Source of the DNA: Kineosporia succinea
GTDB taxonomy: Bacteria > Actinomycetota > Actinomycetes > Actinomycetales > Kineosporiaceae
NCBI RefSeq assembly: GCF_030811555.1
Contig: NZ_JAUSQZ010000001.1
Coordinates: forward strand, 4,957,241 to 5,021,240
Reading direction: 5' to 3'
DNA length: 64,000 nucleotides
Positions within the stretch are counted from its first letter, which is position 1, and each line of letters begins with the position of its first letter. The notes beneath the pieces were generated by a model. That model was not told the DNA's origin. It did no database searches and saw nothing but the letters and a program-made list of their open reading frames with translations. Positions 7,833 to 16,379 of the stretch are shown in pieces. Position numbers and translations under genes: made by a program.

Positions 7833-9320
7833 TCAGGTCAGGACCTCGCCCCGGCCGTCGGCGCGGGGGTCGGCCGCGGCGGACAGGCCCCCGGCGTCCA
7901 GGCGGCTGACCTGCACGTGACCGGCGTCGTCGCGCTTGCTCCCCGACGTGACCACGGTCAGTCCCAGATCGGTGGCCGCCGCCGCCAGGGCCTCGGCACC
8001 GGGCACCGCGGGCTCGAGCAGCAGCGTGGGCGAGGGCATTCCGAGGTCCCGCGAACCGATCACCCAGCGCGGGCGGTCGAGCACCGCCGACAGGTCGGGG
8101 GCCGTGACCACGTCGCGCGCCACCTGCGACAGGATCCACGCCTGGGCGCGGCCTCCCTGGCAGCCGAGGGCCACGACCGTCTCGCCGGAGACCGCGATCG
8201 CCGGGCACAGCGTGTGCGGTGGGCGGGCCCCGGGCTGGATCCGGCCCGGGTGCGCGGGGTCGAGGCTGAAGGCCGAACCCCGGTTGTGGAAGACGATTCC
8301 GGTGGCCGGGTCGAGGAAACCGGAGCCGAAGGTCTGGAACACGCTCTGGATCAGCGTGACCGCGGTGCCGTCGGCGCCGACGGCCGTGACCGCCACCGTG
8401 TCGCCGGCCGGCTTGGGACCGGTGGGCAGGGCGTCGACCGGGACGGACGACTGGCCCAGCAGGGCGGCCACGTCGACCGGACCCCGCGCCGGGTCGCCCA
8501 GCAGCGCGTCGCGGCGCAGTTCGGCGGCCCGGGCGGCGCCGAGCTCCTGGCCCGGGGCGGCGGACAGCACGGCCAGCAGAGCCGCCCCCTGACTGGGCGG
8601 GGGAGCGACCGACCAGACCACGCCGTCGACCGTCGCCGACAGCGGTTCGCCCACCTCGGCCCGGTGCACCGCCAGGTCGGGCTCCCGCAGGGGGCTGCCG
8701 AAAGCCTCCAGCGCGGAGGCGATCCGGGTGGCCAGCGGGCCGGTGTAGAACGATCGCCAGTCGGCGGCGATCTCGGTCAGGGTGTCCGCGAGAGCCGGCT
8801 GCACCAGAGGTGAGCCGACCGCCCGGGGCGCCGACGCGTCGTCCAGCAGGAGAGCCGACAACCCCGGATCGGAACGGACGACCGCGAGCCGGTCGAGCGT
8901 GCCCCGGGCCAGCCCGGGGCTCACGGCCACCCCCTCGCGGGCGAGCCCGATCGCGGGCGCCAGCAGGTCGGCGAGCGGCAACCGGGCACCCAGCCCGGCG
9001 AGCCGCGCCCAGCCCGCCACCACACCCGGGACCGTGACCGACAGCGGGCCGCCCGGGGGCATCCGGTCGAGCCCGGCCACCGCGGACACGTCGAGACCCT
9101 GGGCCGCGGCCCCGGCCGAGACCACGGCCCGTACCTCGCCCGAGGGCAGGCGGACCAGCGCGATCAGGTCACCGCCGACCGAGCACTGGTGCGGGTAGGC
9201 GACGGTGAGGGCGGCAGCGGCGGCGACCGCGGCGTCCACCGCCCCGCCACCGGCCTCGACCACCGCGCGGGCGGCCGACACCGCGTCGGGATGGGGAGCC
9301 GCGATCGCTACTGCTGCCAT
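7833..9320 (-). CDS. gamma-glutamyltransferase-like Ntn hydrolase
   Basis: About 495 residues resembling the gamma-glutamyltranspeptidase family, which self-cleaves before a Thr that then acts as the N-terminal nucleophile. The N-terminal part 'VVEAGGGAVDAAVAAAAALTVAYPHQCSVGGD' matches the large subunit. T308 in 'GDTVAVTAVGADGTAV' aligns with the catalytic Thr of the family pattern 'TTHxSVVDxDGNA'. The usual second Thr and His of that pattern are missing, so this is a divergent member closer to cephalosporin-acylase/YwrD-like proteins. No signal peptide is visible, which suggests cytoplasmic action. It starts seven bases after the cyclase-like gene in the operon. It may cleave a gamma-glutamyl or other acyl-amide bond of the imported compound; that is inference. 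Confidence 0.8.
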   Translation of the reverse strand: MAAVAIAAPHPDAVSAARAVVEAGGGAVDAAVAAAAALTVAYPHQCSVGGDLIALVRLPSGEVRAVVSAGAAAQGLDVSAVAGLDRMPPGGPLSVTVPGVVAGWARLAGLGARLPLADLLAPAIGLAREGVAVSPGLARGTLDRLAVVRSDPGLSALLLDDASAPRAVGSPLVQPALADTLTEIAADWRSFYTGPLATRIASALEAFGSPLREPDLAVHRAEVGEPLSATVDGVVWSVAPPPSQGAALLAVLSAAPGQELGAARAAELRRDALLGDPARGPVDVAALLGQSSVPVDALPTGPKPAGDTVAVTAVGADGTAVTLIQSVFQTFGSGFLDPATGIVFHNRGSAFSLDPAHPGRIQPGARPPHTLCPAIAVSGETVVALGCQGGRAQAWILSQVARDVVTAPDLSAVLDRPRWVIGSRDLGMPSPTLLLEPAVPGAEALAAAATDLGLTVVTSGSKRDDAGHVQVSRLDAGGLSAAADPRADGRGEVLT

Positions 9321-9327
9321 CGGTGTC

Positions 9328-9960
9328 TCAGTCCCTCGTGATCAGGACGGCCCGGGTGAAGGCGCCGTCGGCATCGACCAGTTTGGCCGGAAGACACACT
9401 AATTCGTACTCGCCCGGCGGCACCTCGTCCAGGTCCGCGTTCTCCAGGATCAGCACCCCGGCGTTCAGGAGGACGTGGTGGGAGTCCCAGGTGTCCGTGC
9501 GGGTGTGGTGCTCGAGGGTCATGTAGTCGGTGCCGATCAGCTCGACGCCGTGATCGACCAGCCACTGCGAGGCGGCCGGCCCGACACCCACCCAGGTCTG
9601 CGCCCGTTCGGGTTCCTTGAGCGGACCGGCCGAGTTCGTGGTCTTCAGCAGGACCCGCCGGTGCCCGGCGACGCCTGCCGCCTCCAGGTGCTCGGGGAGC
9701 ACCTCGCCCTCGACCCCGGTGCAGTCCGCGACGATGGCCGGGCCGATCATCGAGTACAGCGACACCTGGTCGATCGGCGTCGCGCCGTCGACGAAGTGGG
9801 CCGGGGCGTCGACGTGGGTGCCGGTGTGCGCGCCCAGGCGCCAGCGGGTCACGTTGGACGCGTCGCCGTTGGCCAGCGACTCGACCACCTCGACCTCGGG
9901 TTTGCGGCCCCAGTGCAGCATCTTCGGGTGGATGGGGAGGGTGATGTCGTAGATCTTCAT
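9328..9960 (-). CDS. cyclase family protein (KynB/isatin-hydrolase-like)
   Basis: A 210-residue member of the metal-dependent cyclase family (PF04199) that includes bacterial kynurenine formamidase and isatin hydrolase. The family motif HxGTHxDxPxH is complete: H45, H49, D51 and H55 in 'GAHTGTHVDAPAHF'. The enzymes use Zn or Mn to hydrolyse amide bonds in or next to aromatic rings. The ATG at 9960 has GGAAAGG six bases upstream; a GTG two codons earlier overlaps the creatininase stop. It belongs to the minus-strand operon. No tryptophan-catabolism genes are nearby, so a kynurenine role is unlikely and hydrolysis of a cyclic or aryl amide is more plausible. Confidence 0.85.
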   Translation of the reverse strand: MKIYDITLPIHPKMLHWGRKPEVEVVESLANGDASNVTRWRLGAHTGTHVDAPAHFVDGATPIDQVSLYSMIGPAIVADCTGVEGEVLPEHLEAAGVAGHRRVLLKTTNSAGPLKEPERAQTWVGVGPAASQWLVDHGVELIGTDYMTLEHHTRTDTWDSHHVLLNAGVLILENADLDEVPPGEYELVCLPAKLVDADGAFTRAVLITRD

Positions 9961-9962
9961 CG

Positions 9963-10724
9963 TCACGCCTTTCCGGGGCGATGGGTCGGGTCCGGCCAGG
10001 GCTCGGCGACGGCTCCGGCCACCGCCTCGGCGGTGGTCCTCACGCAGCGCTCGAACTCGGCCTTGCCGTGGTCGGCATTGGCCTCGTGCACGTCGCGGCC
10101 CCAGACCCCGGTGTCGCTGACCTGGTCCATGCGGTAGTCCCAGAACGAGTCCACGTCCACGTGCGAGGTGGCGCGGTCCATGTGCACGAGCTCGGGGTGC
10201 AGGTGCAGCATCACCGAGGTCTCGAAGAAGTTGGCGTGCATCAGGCCTCGCCCGTACTGCACCCGGCCGTTGACCTCCGGGCCCGGGTACATGGTGACGT
10301 AGCCCAGCGCCCGCACCCGCGAGTCCGGGTGCCGCACCCGGAGTTTCTCGGCCGTGACGTCGAGCGCGCCGTTGTTCCAGATGTGCCCGTTCAGCAGCAC
10401 GAACTGCCGCACCCCGCTGGCGTGCAGCGAGTCGATCAGATCCTCCATCACCGCGATCAGTGTCTCGGGGCGCAGCGCGACGGTTCCCGGGAAGTCGCCG
10501 TGCGACCCGGACACCCCGTAGGTGACCGGCGGCAGCACCGGCACCCCGGTGCGCGCCGAGACCTGCTCGGCGACCGCCGTGCCGATCAGCGTGTCCACGG
10601 CCAGCGGCAGGTGCGGGCCGTGCTGTTCCACCGCGCCGACCGGAATGATCACCGCGTCGGTGCGTTTCACCGTCTCGCCGGCCTCGGGCCAGGTCTGACG
10701 TTCCCAGTACAGGGGCTTGCTCAC
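9963..10724 (-). CDS. creatininase family protein
   Basis: About 253 residues of the creatininase/creatinine-amidohydrolase fold. The metal-binding signature 'GAVEQHGPHLPLAVDT' gives E33, H35 and D44, and 'YGVSGSHGDFPGTVALRPET' is also characteristic. The family includes creatininase, the deformylase ArfB and the mycofactocin peptidase MftE; all hydrolyse cyclic or small amides. I chose the GTG at 10724 because a strong GGAGG lies five bases upstream; that GGAGG is inside the alternative longer reading that begins at the ATG 10736. It follows the deaminase-like gene by 16 bases in the operon. No creatinase, sarcosine oxidase or mycofactocin genes are present, so the substrate is open. Confidence 0.85.
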   Translation of the reverse strand: MSKPLYWERQTWPEAGETVKRTDAVIIPVGAVEQHGPHLPLAVDTLIGTAVAEQVSARTGVPVLPPVTYGVSGSHGDFPGTVALRPETLIAVMEDLIDSLHASGVRQFVLLNGHIWNNGALDVTAEKLRVRHPDSRVRALGYVTMYPGPEVNGRVQYGRGLMHANFFETSVMLHLHPELVHMDRATSHVDVDSFWDYRMDQVSDTGVWGRDVHEANADHGKAEFERCVRTTAEAVAGAVAEPWPDPTHRPGKA

Positions 10725-10740
10725 ATCGTCCTCCATCGTA

Positions 10741-11157
10741 TTACCAGACCCGGCGCGACTTCTCGGGCAGCAGGTCGAGGGCCTCGTACTCCACGATGTC
10801 CTCGGAGGCTGTCACCCACACCCGGGCGTCCGGGCTGTAGTCGCTGATCAGTTCCCGGCACACCCCGCAGGGGGCGATCACCCGGAACCGGTCGGCCGGC
10901 TTGATCTGCACCGAGACCACGGCCTCGATGTCCAGCACGCCGCCCGCGGCCAGAACCGCACCCATGGCCACCCCCTCGGCGCAGATCGAGCTACGCCGGC
11001 AGGAACCCTCGACATGGACGCCGGTGTGCACCGATCCGTCCCGGGTGCGCAGAGCGGTCGCCACCTCGTGACGGCCCTGTACGTAGACCTTCTCGAGGAG
11101 GTCCTGGGCTCGCTCGAAGAGCTCAGGATCACCGGGGGCCTGCAGACGCAGGATCAC
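10741..11157 (-). CDS. cytidine-deaminase-fold protein, blasticidin-S-deaminase-like
   Basis: A 138-residue zinc deaminase of the tetrameric cytidine deaminase type. The zinc and catalytic residues are C59 and E61 ('SICAEGVAMG') and C97/C100 ('APCGVCREL'). Its small size, the C-A-E motif and the C-terminal 'ALDLLPEKSRRVW' resemble blasticidin-S deaminase more than housekeeping Cdd. The start is the GTG at 11157, overlapping the previous stop in a GTGA junction; the longer open frame upstream is shadow. It lies inside a peptide-importer/hydrolase operon, which fits catabolism of a nucleoside-like or amidine-bearing compound rather than simple pyrimidine salvage. Which substrate is deaminated is unknown. 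Confidence 0.82.
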   Translation of the reverse strand: MILRLQAPGDPELFERAQDLLEKVYVQGRHEVATALRTRDGSVHTGVHVEGSCRRSSICAEGVAMGAVLAAGGVLDIEAVVSVQIKPADRFRVIAPCGVCRELISDYSPDARVWVTASEDIVEYEALDLLPEKSRRVW

Positions 11158-11912
11158 AGGCCCAGGATCTTCGCGAAGTTGCCGCCCTCGACCAGCGCCC
11201 GGTCGGTCTCGTCGGGAATGGCCTTGGCGATCTTGAAGCGCTCGAGATCGAAGTCGGAGCCGGGCCATTCGCTGCCCAGCAGGATCTTCGAGGCGCCCAG
11301 CCGTGCGTAGGCCCGCTTCACGTCGCTCATCAGGGTGGCCGAGGTCTCCAGGAACACGTGCGGCTGGCGCTCGGCCACGATGATCGCCTCGGGCACGTTC
11401 CAGACGGCACCCATGTGCGCGATGATCGTCGGCACTCCCGGGTGGTCCTTGGCGATCTCCTCGATGGCCAGCGGGGCGCAGAACGAGTCGTCGAGGGCGT
11501 TGATCAGCACGGGAAGTCCCAGCGAGGCGCACTTCTCGAAGACCGGGTCGAGCAGCCCGTGATCGGCCACGTGGTAACCGTGCAGGCTCGGGTGCAGCTT
11601 CAGGCCCTTCAGCCCGGCCGCCGCGAACCGCTCGATCTCGTCGAGGGCGTCGTCGGCCTGGGGCATGACCTGGCCGAAACCGATGAACCGGTCGGGGTGC
11701 TTCGACACCATGTCGATGAGGAAGTCGTTCTCGATGCGCTGGGCCAGGGAGCACACCATGGCCATGTCCACGCCGGCCGCGTCCATCCGGGTCAGGATGC
11801 GCTGCGGGTCGAACGGTGTGTGGGGCGGCGGCTTCTCGCCCGGCTTCGCGCCGGTGAGGTAGTCGGAGCGGCCGCGCACGTCCTGGGTGGTGTTGTAGGC
11901 GTCGATGATCAC
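11154..11912 (-). CDS. amidohydrolase-2-like TIM-barrel protein, lacking the N-terminal HxH
   Basis: A 252-residue TIM barrel of the amidohydrolase_2 (ACMSD/dihydroxybenzoate-decarboxylase-like) type. Later motifs are recognisable: '[15 protein letters not shown]', '[13 protein letters not shown]' and '[16 protein letters not shown]', followed by the 'NFAKILGL' end seen in this family. The N terminus reads '[11 protein letters not shown]', where most members have a D-x-H-x-H metal motif, so at least one metal ligand pair is missing. It may be a decarboxylase- or hydrolase-like enzyme with altered metal use, or an inactive member. The GTG start at 11912 overlaps the ATPase stop by four bases, so expression is coupled to the importer. 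Confidence 0.78.
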   Translation of the reverse strand: MIIDAYNTTQDVRGRSDYLTGAKPGEKPPPHTPFDPQRILTRMDAAGVDMAMVCSLAQRIENDFLIDMVSKHPDRFIGFGQVMPQADDALDEIERFAAAGLKGLKLHPSLHGYHVADHGLLDPVFEKCASLGLPVLINALDDSFCAPLAIEEIAKDHPGVPTIIAHMGAVWNVPEAIIVAERQPHVFLETSATLMSDVKRAYARLGASKILLGSEWPGSDFDLERFKIAKAIPDETDRALVEGGNFAKILGL

Positions 11913-12876
11913 GCGTGCTCCAGAGGTTCGAGAGGGAAATGACAGCGGACGTCGTGGCCGGGCCCGAGTTCCCGGAGCACCGGTTGCTCGGTACGGCAGA
12001 GCTCGGTGGCCGCGGGGCAGCGGGTGGAGAAGAGGCAGCCGGCCGGGGGATCGGCCGGGTCGGGGGGATCGCCCTGGAGCTGAGCAGCTTTCGGCTCAGC
12101 CACCGCCGTGACCCGGGGCACCGAGGCCAGCAGGGCACTGCTGTACGGGTGGGCCGGGCCCGCGAAGAACCGGTCGCGCTCGGCGATCTCGATGATCTGG
12201 CCCAGGTACATCACCGCGACCCGGTCGGCCAGCTGCCGCACCACGCCCAGGTCGTGCGATATGAACAGGCAGGTCAGGTTGCTCGTCTCGGTCAGGTCGG
12301 CGAGCAGGTTCACCACCTGGGCCTGGATCGACACGTCGAGCGCGGAGACCGGCTCGTCGGCCACCACGAACCTCGGCGACGGGGCCAGGGCCCGGGCGAT
12401 CGCGATGCGCTGACGCTGGCCGCCGGAGAACTCCCGGGGCCGGCGCTGCCCGGCGTCGCGGCCGAGGCCGACCTTCTCGAGCAGCTCGCCGGCCCGCTCC
12501 TCGGCCTCCTGGCGCGTCGCGCCCCGGGCCCGCACGACCGGCTCGGCGATGATGTCGACCACCTTGCGGCGCGGGTTCAGCGAGCCGAACGGGTCCTGGA
12601 AGATCATCTGCAGGTCGGCCCAGACCCGGCGCAGGGGCGCACCCTTGAGGTGGGTGATGTCGAGGCCGAGGAAGTCGATGCGCCCGGCCTGTGGCTCGAT
12701 CGCCCGCAGCACGGCCCGGCCGAGACTGGACTTGCCACACCCGGACTCGCCGACCAGGCCCAGCGTCTCACCCTCGGCGATGACCAGGTCGACGTCCCGC
12801 ACGGCCCGGACCTTCTGACCGCCGGGCCGGGAGTACTCGACGCGGAGCCCGGTGAGCTGGAGCAGGGGAACGGGTT

Positions 12877-12880
<4 letters not shown>
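11909..12880 (-). CDS. dppF: dipeptide/oligopeptide ABC transporter ATP-binding protein (DppF/OppF-like)
   Basis: A 323-residue ATPase. Walker A is '[12 protein letters not shown]' (residues 42-52), the signature is '[16 protein letters not shown]' and Walker B is '[13 protein letters not shown]'. The C-terminal oligopeptide-transporter extension '[14 protein letters not shown]' has the cysteine pattern that binds a 4Fe-4S cluster in some Dpp systems. The frame is open upstream to 12979, but the ATG at 12880 overlaps the preceding ATPase stop in an ATGA junction and gives the family length. It forms the ATPase heterodimer with the product of the next upstream gene and powers the importer in the cytoplasm. 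Confidence 0.92.
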
Positions 12881-13829
<949 letters not shown>

Positions 13830-13833
<4 letters not shown>

Positions 13834-14504
13834 GACAGGGCTTCCTCGATCAGGTCGGCCACCCGGCCGGGACTGACCTGGGGCACGAAGTGGCTGCCGT
13901 CGACCTCGGAGGTGACGGCCCGCATCCGGGCGGCCATGTCGCGCTGGGTGTCCACCCGCAGCGTCTTGTCCTGAGCGGCCACGAGATACCAGCTGGGCCG
14001 GGTCTTCCAGGCCGGGACGCCGGACTTCTGCGCGAAGATCTCGTTCGAGCTGGGCCGTCCCTCGGCGGACCACACCTCACGGCGCTCCGGCGGCAGGTCC
14101 CAGGCGATCTCCGCGTAGTACTCGGGCGAGCGCGACGACTGCCACGAACCGTCCGCTCCCCGCACCATGTGCTTGTTCACCGGCGCGACGTCGTACCGGG
14201 CCAGGATGTCCTGGATCGACTCGTCCTGGTCCGGCGCCCACGCCGCCACGTAGACCAGGCCCTTGACCCGCGGATGGTGCCCGGCGCCGGTGATCACTGC
14301 GCCGCCGTACGAGTGCCCGACGAGAAGCACGTCCCCGTCGGTGTTCTCGTCGATCCACGCGGTGGTCGTCGCGATGTCGTCCTCGAGGGAGGTCATCGGA
14401 TTGGTGACCGCCGAGACCACGTGCCCCCGCGCGTGGACCATCGGCAGCACGAACGACCACGTGGTGGGCGTGCCACCGGCGCCGTGCACGAGAACGATGT
14501 TCAT
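13830..14504 (-). CDS. alpha/beta-fold hydrolase embedded in the importer operon
   Basis: A 224-residue small alpha/beta hydrolase. The N-terminal oxyanion segment 'VLVHGAGGTPTTW' and the nucleophile elbow 'VGHSYGGAV' (S65) are clear, and 'DGSHFVPQVSPGRVADLI' near residue 207 supplies the catalytic His in the usual place. The closest general type is the esterase/EstC-like group in which a His-Phe-x-Pro motif ends the protein. No signal peptide is visible, so it acts in the cytoplasm. It is one base from the permease gene on one side and overlaps dppD on the other. That position suggests it works on the compound just after import, perhaps as an esterase or amidase. Confidence 0.87.
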
Positions 14505-14505
14505 C

Positions 14506-15546
14506 TCAACTCTTTCCCAGCCGCGGGTCCAGCACCAGGTACAGGACGTCGACGGCCGCGTTGACCAGTACGAACAGCAGGGCGATCGCCAGCGCGGCGC
14601 CCTGCACCACCGGGTAGTCGCGCTGCAGCACCGCGTCGACGAGCAGCACCCCCACCCCGGGGTAGGAGAAGACGGTCTCGGTGACGGTGGAACCGCCCAG
14701 CAGCGTGCCGAACTGGAGCCCGAGCACGGTGATGATGGGCAGGGACGCGTTGCGCAGCACGTGTTTGCGCACCACCTGCCCCTCGCCGAGGCCCTTCATC
14801 TGGGCGGTGCGCACGAAGTCGTCACCCAGTACCTCCAGCACGGAGGCACGCACGATCCGGGTGATGAAACCGGCCGTGGACAGGGCCAGCGTGGCGGCGG
14901 GCAGGATCAGGTGCTGGATCCAGGGCCAGATCAGCTCGGGCCGGTCCTGCAGGACCGCGTCCAGCAGCACGAAGTTCGTGAGCGGTTCGTACTCCAGCCG
15001 GTTGGGCAGCCGGCCCAGCACGGGCAGCCAGCCCAGCCAGACGCCGAACACCACGATGCCCAGCACACCGAGCGCGAACCAGGGGAGGCTGAACGTGACC
15101 GTGGCGGCCGCCCGGATGCCGGTGTCGACCGGGGTGTCCTTGCGCAGCGCCGCGACCAGGCCGGAGACGCCGCCGATGACGACGGCGGCGAGCATGGCCG
15201 CGACGGTGAGCTCGATGGTGGCGGGCAGGGCGCTCCTCAGCAGCGACAGGACGTCGTTGCCACCGAAGTACGAGGAGCCGAAATCTCCACGGATCAGGTC
15301 ACCGAGGTAGGTCAGGTACTGCACCGGCAAGGGCTGGGACAGACCCAGGCTCTCGCTGATCTGGTCGGCGTTGGCGGTGATCTGCTCGGCCGACTGGTCA
15401 CTCGCGCCGCCCGCCGCCAGAGAGGTGGCGGGGGAGCCGGGCAGGAAGCGCAGGGCCACGAAGACCAGGGTGGCCAGGGCCCACAGCACCAGGGGAACGG
15501 TGAGGAGTCTCAGCGCGATGGTTCGGGTCGCCGGATTGCGGGTCAC
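14506..15546 (-). CDS. dppB: dipeptide-type ABC transporter permease (DppB-like)
   Basis: A 346-residue inner-membrane permease of the BPD_transp_1 class. It starts with a long N-terminal transmembrane helix ('LLTVPLVLWALATLVFVALRF' region), then a periplasm-facing loop and five more helices. The EAA-type coupling loop lies near 'FVRTAQMKGLGEGQVVRKHVLRNASLP'. The sequence 'DFGSSYF' after the first loop is also typical of DppB/GsiC. The GTG at 15546 overlaps the stop of the other permease gene in a GTGA junction. It forms the channel together with DppC. Confidence 0.92.
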   Translation of the reverse strand: MTRNPATRTIALRLLTVPLVLWALATLVFVALRFLPGSPATSLAAGGASDQSAEQITANADQISESLGLSQPLPVQYLTYLGDLIRGDFGSSYFGGNDVLSLLRSALPATIELTVAAMLAAVVIGGVSGLVAALRKDTPVDTGIRAAATVTFSLPWFALGVLGIVVFGVWLGWLPVLGRLPNRLEYEPLTNFVLLDAVLQDRPELIWPWIQHLILPAATLALSTAGFITRIVRASVLEVLGDDFVRTAQMKGLGEGQVVRKHVLRNASLPIITVLGLQFGTLLGGSTVTETVFSYPGVGVLLVDAVLQRDYPVVQGAALAIALLFVLVNAAVDVLYLVLDPRLGKS

Positions 15547-16379
15547 GCGAGTCCCTTCGGGTCGAGCGCGTCCCGCAGGTCGTCACCCGCGAAGTTGCAC
15601 GCCACCACGAAGACCAGCGTGGCCGCCGCGGGCAGCACGGTCAGGGCCGGCGTGGTGAGCACGAACTCCTGCCCGGCCTGCACCATGTTTCCCCAGTCCG
15701 GGGTCGAGGCCGGGATGCCCAGGCCGAGGTACGAGAGCCCGGCCGCGAAACCCGCGGCGACGGAGAGCGTCATGATCACCTGGGCCAGCATCGGCCCGGC
15801 GATGTTCGGCAGGATCTCCCGCAGCATGATCCGCCCGCCCTGGCTGCCACCGAGTTTCGAGGCCAGCACGTAGTCCCGCGCCGCCTCCCGGGCACTGAGG
15901 GCCCGGGCCAGCCGGGCCAGGCCGGGAGCCAGCGAGATGCCGATCCCGATCACCAGGGTGGCCGGTCCGGCGCCGGCCCCGGCGACCAGCAGGATGATGA
16001 GCAGGATCGAGGGGAACGCCAGGGCCAGGTCGACCAGCCGCATCACGACCTGGTCGACCACCCCGCCGAAATACCCGGCGAACAGGCCGATCAGGGTGCC
16101 GATCGTGGTCGCCAGGGTGGTCGCCAGCACGGCCACGAGCAGCAGGGGCCGGGAACCGTGCACCAGCCGGGCCAGTTCGTCGCGGCCGAGGTCGTCGGTG
16201 CCGAGCGGGTGCCCGCCGCTGCCGAGGGGCAGCAGCGGGCTGTTGCTCTGACGCATCGGATCGGCGCTCACCAGGAACGGCCCGACCAGGGCGACCAGCA
16301 CGAAGAACACCAGCACCAGCCAGGACGCGGCCGAGAGCCAGTTGGTGCCGATGCGCCGGTGGCGGAGAAGCTCAGACAC
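15543..16379 (-). CDS. dppC: dipeptide-type ABC transporter permease (DppC-like)
   Basis: A 278-residue permease with the DppC layout: an N-terminal helix, the segment 'HPLGTDDLGRDELARLVHGSR' that precedes the permease core in nearly all DppC/OppC proteins, and five further helices. The coupling loop lies around 'AARDYVLASKLGGSQGGRIMLREILPNIAGP'. The GTG at 16379 lies eight bases inside the end of the binding-protein gene, so translation is coupled. The order binding protein, DppC, DppB is reversed from the usual A-B-C order. Confidence 0.92.
   Translation of the reverse strand: MSELLRHRRIGTNWLSAASWLVLVFFVLVALVGPFLVSADPMRQSNSPLLPLGSGGHPLGTDDLGRDELARLVHGSRPLLLVAVLATTLATTIGTLIGLFAGYFGGVVDQVVMRLVDLALAFPSILLIILLVAGAGAGPATLVIGIGISLAPGLARLARALSAREAARDYVLASKLGGSQGGRIMLREILPNIAGPMLAQVIMTLSVAAGFAAGLSYLGLGIPASTPDWGNMVQAGQEFVLTTPALTVLPAAATLVFVVACNFAGDDLRDALDPKGLA

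Noticed and set aside
9963-10724. Mycofactocin MftE or a creatinine-degradation enzyme
   Set aside because: No mycofactocin (mftA-D, F) or creatinase/sarcosine genes lie nearby; only the family is supported.
10741-11157. A dedicated antibiotic-resistance deaminase
   Set aside because: The resemblance to blasticidin-S deaminase is real, but the operon context indicates catabolism or uptake rather than a resistance cassette, and specificity cannot be read from sequence.
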